Below are positions 5,480 through 13,224 of a DNA stretch of 13,224 nt, in pieces (the first letter of the stretch is position 1; each line of letters opens with the position of its first letter). The notes beneath the pieces were generated by a model. That model worked only from the letters and a program-made list of their open reading frames with translations. It was not told the DNA's origin and made no database searches. The stretch is from NCBI GenBank assembly GCA_003510895.1, contig DOKE01000008.1:19020-32243 (forward strand). The letters are read 5' to 3'. The translations under genes were made by a program, and so were the position numbers. The DNA comes from Candidatus Moraniibacteriota bacterium (lineage in GTDB: Bacteria > Patescibacteriota > Minisyncoccia > Moranbacterales > GWC2-37-73).

Positions 5480-8400
5480 ATGAATCTTGAAAAACAAAAC
5501 GTAAATTTGTCAGCTCCGGAACCGGAAAAAAAGAAACACAAAATTGTCATTGCGAGCGTCGATATTGAGCAGCAGGCTCGCGATATTGCGGAGGAAAAAT
5601 TATTATCTTCAAAAAAGGAACTGAAAGGTGTCTCCGGTTTTTGGAATAAAATTTGGAAACATAATTTAGCTCACGAATATTATCGTCAAAAAGAAATTGC
5701 CAAAGCGAAAAGAGAAATTCAACAATCCGGAAACCTTTATGTCGGAGAAAAAGGCGAGAAAGCCGATCACGATAATGCGATGAACGCGATTGTTGAACGT
5801 TTTGTTTCCGAATACGAAGGTGAGGATTTATTGCGCAGAGGGGAAGAAAAAAGAATATTAAAAGAAGAACAACTGGGAGAAAAGGGATTAAGTGAGAATA
5901 TTCAAAATTTAATAAAACAATTTGCATCCGGAACTATTACAGAGGAACAGTTTAATTTGGAAAAAAATAATATTTTTGGCAATAATCTCACCGATTCAAA
6001 AGAAAAATCACCAGCGAGAAAATCCTTGATATACGCAGATAATCTTTTGGAGATTGCAAAACAAATTAAGGATAGCATTGCGCACGGAAAAGGATTGGAT
6101 GCGTTGGATGAAGATTTTGAGATTGTTTTAGGAAAAGCGCGAGTTGGCGTTGAAACCGAAGCGCAATATAATGCGGTTGATCGTCTGACAGAGAAAGTGC
6201 AGAAGTCTTTTGTTGGAAGATTTGTCAACGAAACCAGTGTCGCGATGGCGGTGTCAATTGCATACGGGATGATTGTTAAAGGAACGGTGAGTGTTGCTCA
6301 TCGCGGAGCCAAACTCGCGGGACCCTTGGGGATGGGCATTAGCGCCATAGTTGGTGGATCAGTAGCTGGTATGCGGGAACATAAAAGGATTAATGAAGAA
6401 CGCGCGCAACATAGCAGAGAAATGGCCAAGGGAAAAAAGATTGAAAGCGGCTCGAAAAGACGAGAGGAAATGGAGAAATTCAGATATGAAACGAAAAATT
6501 CCACTGAATTAACCGGCAACTTGAAAGAGGCGCTTGAAGGATTGAAAAAACAACCCAGCGATCGGCAATTATCCTTAGTGCTCGAGCATCTCAATGAAAT
6601 AAATTCGCGCATCACTTTTTCAGATCAGGAAAAAGTTGATTTGATTAGTTTTTCTGATTCAAAAAATGTTGAACGAGAGAGAACGGCAATGTATATTATG
6701 GCTGCCGAAGCGAAAGTATATTTAAGAAAAAATATTCACGCTGATTGGGCTACTCCCTATAACAATGAACAAGGACTAGATGAATATTTGCAACACGTTA
6801 AAGAGGCGAAAATACAAAAAGATTTTTTGGGAGAAAAAACTGTCAAAGACAAAGCTTTTAGTAAGATGAAAAACAAGAAAGTTGCTTGGGCAGTCACAAA
6901 AGGACTTGGAATTGGTTTGGTGGTTGGGGCGGCAGCGCAGGAGATAGGAACAAGTTTTAATAATAGGGAGGGTGTTTTTAGCGGAGCAGGCGCGAACGAA
7001 AAAAACCATCACTACACGGCCTTGGGTTATTTGCGTCGACTGATAGCAGGCGAGTTACCTTCGGGGGAAATGTCTTCACGGCAAGAAATTGTAGAAATTA
7101 AAGATTTTATCAAAGACCACGAAGAATTATTTTCTAAAATTAAACGTGGAGTTTGGGCGGACAACGACACGTCAAAATTCGATAAGAATGAATTAAAATT
7201 GCGGTGGGGCGGAGAAAAAGGAGCAGGGATTGATAAAAACGGAAACTATATTTTTAATATCAGGCAAATGACGCAAGGCGGTTCTTTCCATAATGGAAAA
7301 AATTGGAATCCGCAGGAGTTGATGAAAGAAGGAAAAATGAAATTGTTAGTTTCCTTGTCCGAGAATACGCAAAATCAAGTTGTTGAAATTCCGATTGACG
7401 CCAATGGAAATGCGATTATTGATCCAAATAGCGAAATTGGAAAAATTGCGTTTGAAAATTCAAACGGACATGCCAAATTTATTGGAAAATTTGCCGAGGT
7501 TGGCGTGATGGAAAATAAAGTTGATGGCGTTGATAATTTTGATATTCTCGCAACGCATACTGGTGATGGGATTAAGGGCGTAGAGACTACCGAGTTCACG
7601 GAGCCTGTTGGATATAATGTTGAAGCTCCATTTGTGGTTCCAGTGTTTTCAAGAAGACCGATGGAAAAGCTGGGTAAAGAAATGGGGAGTGGACCAATGG
7701 TTTCATCGGGCGAGCAATCAATAACACAGAAACCAATAAGAAGCGAAGCGGAAAAACTGGAGAACATCCGATTGTTTCATGGACTTTTGAAATCTATGGA
7801 AGAGTCTATTTTAAAAAACAAAAATAATAATCCCGCTCGAATAGCAGCGTTGCATACTATATATAGGTTAAATAAATATGAAGATTTGAATGCGGCGACA
7901 ATAGAAGATGGGGATAAGAAATTTTTGGAATTGACTAGAAAATTGTGGACAGAATTGACAGTGCATGAAAAACCTGATCGTGATGCAAATGCTTGTTTGA
8001 AATTGATGGAGTTGGCTGAAATAAAAATTGATAAGGTGAAATTTGTTGGCAAGGGAGATATTTCAGACAGCGGTGTCATTATGGACACATCGAAAGCGCA
8101 ACATGGCGTGATCAGCGAAGAAGATGGTAAAAGACTAATCATTGATCATCATGGCAAAGAATCGGGCCGAGACACATCGGCTGCTAAATTTGTATATGAA
8201 ACTTTAGTGGAATTGGGACTCCTGAAAAAGGAAAAATATTTGGATGAATATGTAAATTTTGTGACGAAGTGTGATAATATGAATTTTTCTTCTGATGAAG
8301 TGAAACAGGTGCATAAAAATTATTCCAAAAATTTGTATGGTTTATCTTTTAAGATGAAAACAGAGGATATTTTTGAATTATTTAAAAACGGAGTGGATCC

Positions 8401-9646
8401 TATGGCCGATCTCCCAGATGATTACTTGAAGAGTCATAAGTACTTCAATCCGCAGAATGGTGGAAAGTATGAGTCGCTTTCCAAATTGGCGGAATATATG
8501 GAAAATCAGATTAAAAATGGTAAGAAGGCTTTGGAGAAAATGGAAAAAGCCGGATTTGTGGTGGATACGGGTGGCGATCGTTTTGGAAAAATATTAATAG
8601 ATACGAAAAAGAAATCCAGTAACGGAAAATATTATAATAGGATAGATGGAGATAATGGTTCCAATCAACTGGAAGTTTTTTCTAAAGGATATGGCGGATA
8701 TTTGGTTTGGTCTCCGATGGAAAATAGCTTTGTTTTGTATACTCAGCGTAAAATAGATGAAGTATCTATCCCGGGCGGGTTTTCTCAAGGATTTAATGTG
8801 CGTGGAAATATGTGGATGAAACCTCAACAGGATTTGGAAAAATTGACGATGACGCTGGAGGAAGTGTTGTCGAAATTGAAAGGAAATGATTTCAAGATTG
8901 AAGGTGACTTGAAAAAAACATTAGGTGTTGACTTGAAAGGCAAGGAGATGCTGGAACTTTTGGATGAAGGAAATTTGACAGAGGATATTTTGAAAAAATC
9001 AGCCATTGAAGCGAATGTTCCTATCTCGAAACTGTTGGCCGAGGTGATGAAGCCCCTGATTGCTGTTAATAAAAAGTATCAAACTGAAACCAAGAAAATA
9101 TCACTCGATAAAAATAGAACAGCCAATGCGAATGCGGTTGCGATAAAGTTATTGCTTGAGTATCAGGAAAAGAAAAATGGAAACGGAAAGCATGAAAAGC
9201 AACGAAATATTTCCGATTCAGTGAAAAAAATGTCAGATTTGTTTTCAAATTTCGGGCTGTCTTATGATGCGATTAAAGAGGAGGCCAAAAGAATTCAAGC
9301 TACGCCAACTGAGTTGGCCGTTGGTTTTGTTCAGAGTGATGATAAATTACGCGCTCAATATGAAACACAATTGGATGCAATCCCAGTTGCTGAGCGAGAT
9401 GAAAAATCAACTGCAGAATTAGCGATGGTTGTTATTTTAGAAAGTGAAGAGGCTGTGTTAAAAGAAAGAATCAAAGAAAAAGATCAAGCTGTTACACAAA
9501 AGGAATTGGAAATCAAAAATGAAACCGATCCTCAAAAGAAACAAATCTTAGAAAAAGAAAAGATGGATATAGGAAGTGAAAAAAATAAATTAAAAAATAA
9601 ATTAGCTGATATTGGGGAGCAGCTTATATTCCCAGAGACATTTTAA
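5480..9646 (+). CDS. Giant membrane-associated protein with a DHH phosphoesterase domain
   Basis: This is 1388 residues long. The first 245 residues are charged and helical. Glycine-rich hydrophobic segments lie near 253-266, 281-299 and 468-490, the best membrane candidates; there is no signal peptide. A beta-rich part spans about 580-730 and ends in APFVVPVFSRRP. The DHH core has every expected metal ligand: D833-R-D835-A, D869 in VIMDTS, D889-H890-H891-G, and D932 in KCDN. DHH enzymes hydrolyse phosphodiesters or pyrophosphate, with substrates including oligonucleotides and cyclic dinucleotides. The canonical DHHA1 GGGH motif is missing; the region after 1080 (IPGGFSQGFNVRGNMW) may be a divergent replacement. 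Two copies of a helical repeat lie at 1156-1190 and 1251-1284, then a coiled coil (about 1320-1380). The second-gene position in the operon suggests joint work with the phosphoesterase downstream. The substrate is unknown. Confidence 0.88.
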   Translation: MNLEKQNVNLSAPEPEKKKHKIVIASVDIEQQARDIAEEKLLSSKKELKGVSGFWNKIWKHNLAHEYYRQKEIAKAKREIQQSGNLYVGEKGEKADHDNAMNAIVERFVSEYEGEDLLRRGEEKRILKEEQLGEKGLSENIQNLIKQFASGTITEEQFNLEKNNIFGNNLTDSKEKSPARKSLIYADNLLEIAKQIKDSIAHGKGLDALDEDFEIVLGKARVGVETEAQYNAVDRLTEKVQKSFVGRFVNETSVAMAVSIAYGMIVKGTVSVAHRGAKLAGPLGMGISAIVGGSVAGMREHKRINEERAQHSREMAKGKKIESGSKRREEMEKFRYETKNSTELTGNLKEALEGLKKQPSDRQLSLVLEHLNEINSRITFSDQEKVDLISFSDSKNVERERTAMYIMAAEAKVYLRKNIHADWATPYNNEQGLDEYLQHVKEAKIQKDFLGEKTVKDKAFSKMKNKKVAWAVTKGLGIGLVVGAAAQEIGTSFNNREGVFSGAGANEKNHHYTALGYLRRLIAGELPSGEMSSRQEIVEIKDFIKDHEELFSKIKRGVWADNDTSKFDKNELKLRWGGEKGAGIDKNGNYIFNIRQMTQGGSFHNGKNWNPQELMKEGKMKLLVSLSENTQNQVVEIPIDANGNAIIDPNSEIGKIAFENSNGHAKFIGKFAEVGVMENKVDGVDNFDILATHTGDGIKGVETTEFTEPVGYNVEAPFVVPVFSRRPMEKLGKEMGSGPMVSSGEQSITQKPIRSEAEKLENIRLFHGLLKSMEESILKNKNNNPARIAALHTIYRLNKYEDLNAATIEDGDKKFLELTRKLWTELTVHEKPDRDANACLKLMELAEIKIDKVKFVGKGDISDSGVIMDTSKAQHGVISEEDGKRLIIDHHGKESGRDTSAAKFVYETLVELGLLKKEKYLDEYVNFVTKCDNMNFSSDEVKQVHKNYSKNLYGLSFKMKTEDIFELFKNGVDPMADLPDDYLKSHKYFNPQNGGKYESLSKLAEYMENQIKNGKKALEKMEKAGFVVDTGGDRFGKILIDTKKKSSNGKYYNRIDGDNGSNQLEVFSKGYGGYLVWSPMENSFVLYTQRKIDEVSIPGGFSQGFNVRGNMWMKPQQDLEKLTMTLEEVLSKLKGNDFKIEGDLKKTLGVDLKGKEMLELLDEGNLTEDILKKSAIEANVPISKLLAEVMKPLIAVNKKYQTETKKISLDKNRTANANAVAIKLLLEYQEKKNGNGKHEKQRNISDSVKKMSDLFSNFGLSYDAIKEEAKRIQATPTELAVGFVQSDDKLRAQYETQLDAIPVAERDEKSTAELAMVVILESEEAVLKERIKEKDQAVTQKELEIKNETDPQKKQILEKEKMDIGSEKNKLKNKLADIGEQLIFPETF

Positions 9647-9667
9647 AGTTTATAGTATATCAATAAA

Positions 9668-11710
9668 ATGAGTGAAAAAAATCTATTTAGTAATGCTTTG
9701 CCATTAGGTGCAAAAAAAGAAAATAATGAAATAGCTGATATTAACCGGGAAGATATACTGGAAACTTTATTAAAAGACGGTAATTTGACCAGAGATATTA
9801 TAATCAGAGAGGCAGAAATAATAGGCGTGACGGCTGAAAGATTGGGGGCTAGGCTTTTAAGTAAAGCTGGATTAAGGACTAGTCTTGCTGATTATATCAA
9901 ACAAATTGAAAAGGATGTATCACAAAACGAATTATTTAGAAGAGATGCGATCTTTTCTTTCTTAGAGAAAATCCAACAAAAACCGGAGAAGGTTGAAGAA
10001 GAGATTAAATTGGTGGGTTTTCCGGAGATTCCGAAAAAGACAATAATCAAACAACCAGAAGAAGAGCCGCAACCAGTGGTGATTCCTCAGAAAGAGGTGT
10101 TGACGCCAGAAGCTCCAATCCTGGAGTCAGTTCAGCCCATCTTGGAATCACCTGTGGAATTTGAAAGGCCACCTCTTCCAAAAATATGGGCAGAACCTGA
10201 ACAAGTTCCAGCGCCAATTTCAACTCCTGAATCAATTTTGCCAACAAAATTAATAGAACATATTCCGCAGCCAGAAAGAAAAAACTGGTGGGAAGTGAAA
10301 AGGGAAGCAGAAGTGATGGCAATTGAGGATTTGGATGGAGATATGAAAAAATTCGAGAAACATATAAGATCATTGGGTGTGGCAGAAAAAGATGCAGCTG
10401 GAAAATGGCAGTGGACTGGAGATGATAAGAAACTTGTTTTTCTGGGAGATATTTTGGGTGATCGTTGTATGGATGGTGTTGAAATCACTTCTAATATTGG
10501 AGACCTTGCAAAGCAGGCAGAACAGCAAGGCGGACAAGTCGACTTCCTTTGTGGAAATCACGATATGGATTTAATTCGTTTTTTATGTGGTGATGGCAGT
10601 GATAATTATGCAGAAAAAAATGCAGATTTATTAACGGGACAAAATATTGGAATTTGGGAATTGGCTCAGTTTGATCCGGATCATGATTCAGAATTAAAGA
10701 AGGTGGCATTATTCGTAAGATCGTTTTCTGAAGACGACGTTACCTTTGATAAATTTAGACAGGATCAACAGTGGTTATGGAAAAAATTGTATGATAAGAT
10801 GCCGGAGATCTTGGCTAATATGAGAAATAGTCAGGAAGGCAGGATGGTTTTGGAAGATATTTGCAATATCAAGGTGGCGGTTGTTCATGATGACATTTTG
10901 TTTTGTCACACTGATCCGACGATTAAAATGATTGTTGATCTTACAAGGGATGGAAATATCAACCAAAGAGTTTCGGAAATTAATAGAATAGTCCAAGAAA
11001 ATTTAAGAAGAACTTTGTTTCAGAATGAAAAATTGGATGATAATTTTAGGAGAATAGAGGAAACATATTTTAATGCACATAATAGGAAATATTTTGTGGA
11101 ACAAGAATCATTTGAAAATCTGGCCGAGGATTTATTAGTAAAGGTGATGGAGTATTTGTATGAGAACAATGCAATTAATTTTAATCAAGATGCGAAAGAA
11201 GATTTTGATGAGAATGGCTTCAAGGGTCTTAAATGGGAAAACTGGACAGTAAATTATTTGTTTCGTCAGCTGGATTCGATTGATATAAATAAATCAGTGA
11301 TAGAGAGGGGTATTGATGAGTGGAAGAGAGAAAATGGATTATCCGGTGATTACATTGATGATGTGATTGAAATATTGAGAGTGATTGGAGAGAAGATGCC
11401 AAAAGTTTTTGATAATAATGAAAAGTGGCATACCGAATTTAAGAAATTAAACGAATTGACGGAATTGATAGCGGAAAAAATAAAAAATGTGAATCCAGTG
11501 GAGGATGATATTGTGAAAGTTAGAAATTCCGGTATTAATGCGATTATCCACGGACACTCGCCTGCTACGAATAGATATTATGATAAAAATGATTTATTAA
11601 TTGTTTCGCCACATGTTACTTTTTCGGGCGGGTCTAATAAGGGAATTGGCGTTTCTATTATTAAGAAAAATGGAAAAATAAAAGTGGGCGGAAAAGATTT
11701 TCATCAGTAA
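9668..11710 (+). CDS. Calcineurin-like metallophosphoesterase with N-terminal helical repeat
   Basis: This 680-residue protein has no signal peptide or membrane helix. Residues 30-64 carry the helical repeat also found twice in the 1388-residue neighbour. Residues 110-205 are a Pro/Glu-rich flexible linker. The catalytic domain from about 215 has the metallophosphoesterase series: D221-L-D223-G, G260-D261-ILG-D265-R266, G296-N297-H298-D299, H414 in CHTDP, and H628-G-H630-S. This is closest to PPP-type or diadenosine-tetraphosphatase-type phosphatases. Two departures stand out: the first motif is DxD where DxH is usual, and three residues rather than two separate GD from DR. A long helical insertion (about 430-600) splits motifs four and five. 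It lies 21 bases after the DHH gene with no promoter or Shine-Dalgarno site visible, so it is co-transcribed. The substrate, protein or nucleotide, is not determinable here. Confidence 0.88.
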   Translation: MSEKNLFSNALPLGAKKENNEIADINREDILETLLKDGNLTRDIIIREAEIIGVTAERLGARLLSKAGLRTSLADYIKQIEKDVSQNELFRRDAIFSFLEKIQQKPEKVEEEIKLVGFPEIPKKTIIKQPEEEPQPVVIPQKEVLTPEAPILESVQPILESPVEFERPPLPKIWAEPEQVPAPISTPESILPTKLIEHIPQPERKNWWEVKREAEVMAIEDLDGDMKKFEKHIRSLGVAEKDAAGKWQWTGDDKKLVFLGDILGDRCMDGVEITSNIGDLAKQAEQQGGQVDFLCGNHDMDLIRFLCGDGSDNYAEKNADLLTGQNIGIWELAQFDPDHDSELKKVALFVRSFSEDDVTFDKFRQDQQWLWKKLYDKMPEILANMRNSQEGRMVLEDICNIKVAVVHDDILFCHTDPTIKMIVDLTRDGNINQRVSEINRIVQENLRRTLFQNEKLDDNFRRIEETYFNAHNRKYFVEQESFENLAEDLLVKVMEYLYENNAINFNQDAKEDFDENGFKGLKWENWTVNYLFRQLDSIDINKSVIERGIDEWKRENGLSGDYIDDVIEILRVIGEKMPKVFDNNEKWHTEFKKLNELTELIAEKIKNVNPVEDDIVKVRNSGINAIIHGHSPATNRYYDKNDLLIVSPHVTFSGGSNKGIGVSIIKKNGKIKVGGKDFHQ

Positions 11711-11761
11711 AAATAAAAAATTTTAAAAATAAAAACAGGGTTGGCAATGCCAATCCTGTTT
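11711..11761 (-). terminator. Rho-independent terminator of the minus-strand kinase gene
   Basis: A 13-bp perfect stem (one G-U pair) at 11733-11745 and 11749-11761 has loop AAT. On the minus strand it is followed by a long U-rich run (complement of 11711-11732), 16 bases after the kinase stop. On the plus strand there is no U-run after the stem, so it is a weaker stop for the phosphoesterase operon. Confidence 0.8.
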
Positions 11762-11776
11762 CGTGAAACATTTAGA

Positions 11777-12769
11777 TCAAAGGAGTTGTGCACAACGTGG
11801 ACAAATGACAGCTGATGAATGGGCAGTGAATCTGCATTTTGAACAAGAGCGCAGGTCATTGGCAAATTCATAGAGCAACATTGTCGGAAATGGTCGCTTT
11901 ACGATGTTTTTCAAACACCGATCCAGATAGAGCCGTAGTTTCGGTCCTAATGCTTGAGCGACTGGTCCACATTCCGGATGAAGTTGTACCGTTGCTGCAC
12001 TGTTGGCTGTATGTTTTCCCAAAATCCGATCCTCCCTGTCGGCATTTGAAATCATGCCGGTCATAAAGGGATCATATTTGGTTAGTACCATCCAGCTAAT
12101 GCAGGCGAATGCCCACCAGTCATGCTCAGGTGTAAAATTTGGCCATGGTTTTCCGTTCCTGTCTGCTTGAATCACATCGGGATAATATATGATTGCCTTA
12201 TCTAAGACCCTCGACGCATATTCGATGCCGAGATCGTTTTTGCGATAGATACTCCAACTATCAACGTCGATAAGTTTAACCCGTATTTTTCCAGGTTCGA
12301 GCTTGAACAGGACATTACTCGGATTGAAGTCGCCGATGACAAATCCTTCATTATGGATCAAGCGGACGGCTTTGCATAATTCTGCCAGAAGCAACCCGGC
12401 GGATTTAAGATCCATTCCTATTGATTCGCTGTCATATTCCGTTAATATTTCATTTAGGCTGTGCCAATCGGAAAATTGTTCCATAGCATAACCGATGACT
12501 TTGTCGTTTTTTTCTTCCCAGATCAAATCCATTGGGACCGCGCTTACAGACCGGACTTTTTCATATGGCCTGTCAGGGCTGACGAAAATCTTACTGATGT
12601 TAGACAATTGGTCAGTGAAATTATCAGGATTATGAAGTACTTTGATGCAGATTTTTTTATCAGGAAAATAAACATTTCCTTGTCCACCGGTTTTCATAGC
12701 GGATTCCAGAGATAGCAGATCATAGCGGATTGCATTGCTTCCATGTCCCAATCGAACGTATTTCGACAT
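11777..12769 (-). CDS. Ser/Thr-type protein kinase with C-terminal zinc ribbon
   Basis: This is a 330-residue kinase. I chose the start at 12769 (MSKYVRLG) because AGGAGG lies five bases upstream; the longer frame to 12913 would overlap the neighbouring gene by 104 bases. Motifs: glycine loop GGQGNVY (28-34), K43 in CIKVL, catalytic IGDFNPSN (D147, N152), metal-binding D168 in LIDVDSW where DFG is usual, and PEHDWWAF (D218). A CxxC...CxxC zinc ribbon closes the protein (C309, C312, C323, C326). The GD-x-NPxN and D-x-DS pattern is that of kinases often found with PP2C phosphatases and TerY-like vWA proteins in Ter-type stress operons; that link is from family knowledge, since neither partner is visible here. 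No membrane helix. The GC of sampled lines is 43-48%, against about 35-38% to the left, which suggests acquisition. Confidence 0.88.
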   Translation of the reverse strand: MSKYVRLGHGSNAIRYDLLSLESAMKTGGQGNVYFPDKKICIKVLHNPDNFTDQLSNISKIFVSPDRPYEKVRSVSAVPMDLIWEEKNDKVIGYAMEQFSDWHSLNEILTEYDSESIGMDLKSAGLLLAELCKAVRLIHNEGFVIGDFNPSNVLFKLEPGKIRVKLIDVDSWSIYRKNDLGIEYASRVLDKAIIYYPDVIQADRNGKPWPNFTPEHDWWAFACISWMVLTKYDPFMTGMISNADREDRILGKHTANSAATVQLHPECGPVAQALGPKLRLYLDRCLKNIVKRPFPTMLLYEFANDLRSCSKCRFTAHSSAVICPRCAQLL

Positions 12770-12774
12770 ACCAG

Positions 12775-12780
12775 CCTCCT
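12775..12780 (-). promoter_or_regulatory. Shine-Dalgarno site that sets the kinase start
   Basis: On the minus strand AAAAGGAGG, then CTGGT, precedes the ATG at 12769. It is the only full-strength ribosome binding site I see in the window and decides between the 330-residue and 378-residue versions of the kinase. Confidence 0.85.
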
Positions 12781-12809
12781 TTTGTGTCCCCAAAAGACTC
12801 ATTAAGAAT

Positions 12810-13223
12810 TCAATCAATTCTGAAAACAGCGTCCGGATTGAATTGTTGAGAAAAGTTTTCATTACTCGCTCCCTTGGGGGGGTCCCATTCATATAAAGGT
12901 TTGCGCCCTTCAAAATTCAGGCTGATGAAATAAACGCCAGGTGATAATTTCCCGTTTTGAAACCACGGATTACGCCAAGCTCTCATTTGCCAAAAAGCAA
13001 TTGAGCAAATTGTAACGAGTTCACCCAATAGAATTGGTTTTTTTGTGACCATTTCATTCCAGGCTTGTTCGCCAAGTTTTGATCGGTATTCGGGCAAATG
13101 ATTTTTGTGGCAAAAACGAAAGCGAATCATCCAGTACGGCTTATTTTGTGCCCAGCCTTTTTTCATTTGAATTCGTTTCTGTTTCCAGGCGCCAACCAGT
13201 TCATAGTCGGTTTTCAGCAGTCC
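12810..13223 (-). CDS. Unrecognised protein, C-terminal part (5' end outside the window)
   Basis: The frame is open to the right edge. An ATG exists at 13166, but upstream codons (TDYELVGAWKQKRIQ) read as protein, so the gene probably starts outside. The visible 137 residues are rich in Trp and basic residues (KKGWAQNKPYWMIRFRF, AFWQMRAWRNPWF) and end in a polar tail. There is one moderately hydrophobic stretch around ILLGELVTICSIAFW and no motif I can assign. The stop is 40 bases before the kinase start in the same direction, so the two form a likely operon and share the higher GC. It may be a partner or substrate of the kinase; that is inference from position. Confidence 0.6.
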   Translation of the reverse strand, partial: GLLKTDYELVGAWKQKRIQMKKGWAQNKPYWMIRFRFCHKNHLPEYRSKLGEQAWNEMVTKKPILLGELVTICSIAFWQMRAWRNPWFQNGKLSPGVYFISLNFEGRKPLYEWDPPKGASNENFSQQFNPDAVFRID

Positions 13224-13224
13224 T

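Noticed and set aside
10047..10488. Minus-strand frames opposite the proline-rich linker of the phosphoesterase
   Set aside because: The open frames result from the biased Pro/Glu codons on the coding strand; the predicted products are low-complexity Leu/Ser-rich sequences.
11839..12715. Plus-strand frames opposite the zinc-ribbon kinase
   Set aside because: The opposite strand encodes a kinase with all main motifs. These frames are short and lack start signals.
12770..12913. Kinase start at 12913, adding 48 residues
   Set aside because: It would overlap the upstream gene by 104 bases and has no convincing ribosome site, while ATG 12769 has AGGAGG at ideal spacing directly before the kinase domain.

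Overview
The window looks like a piece of a Patescibacteria (CPR, Parcubacteria-like) genome. The evidence is low GC with A/T-only spacers, a nine-helix histidine kinase without a partner regulator, two nucleotidyltransferase toxin-antitoxin modules, a 100-residue protein resembling the CPR-typical DUF5663, and very large proteins of unknown role. All reading frames fit the standard bacterial code. The phylum assignment is inference; no rRNA or ribosomal protein gene is present.

Layout. Positions 2-403 hold the 3' end of a membrane protein gene, closed by a strong terminator. Positions 513-3030 hold a probable two-gene operon: a conserved protein of unknown function, then the sensor histidine kinase. 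Positions 3031-5000 hold two toxin-antitoxin modules in tandem: a short helical protein with an AbiEii-type nucleotidyltransferase, then MntA-HepT. Positions 5102-11710 hold a three-gene operon: a DUF5663-like protein, a 1388-residue membrane-associated protein with an intact DHH phosphoesterase core, and a 680-residue calcineurin-like metallophosphoesterase. The last two share a helical repeat. Positions 11711-13224 are on the opposite strand with higher GC and a true Shine-Dalgarno site: a Ser/Thr-type kinase with a zinc ribbon, and the end of an unrecognised gene. This segment looks acquired.

Main observation. The last 47 bases of the histidine kinase gene (encoding K/GSRFIIE-L/I-PIEQ-A/P-A-stop) occur three times: at the kinase's own end (2984-3030), after the first toxin-antitoxin module (4070-4116) and after the second (5007-5053). 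Each pair matches without gaps at 40-42 of 47 positions, and most differences are synonymous. Both extra copies start within about 3 bases of the same kinase codon, and all three are followed by a promoter. The layout is kinase-tail-[module A]-tail-[module B]-tail-operon. It suggests that the kinase 3' end is a repeated entry point for defence-type cassettes, each bringing or regenerating a kinase tail. Both module promoters place the predicted transcription start exactly on the A of the first ATG, so these messages are probably leaderless. No integrase or transposase is present, so the mechanism is open.
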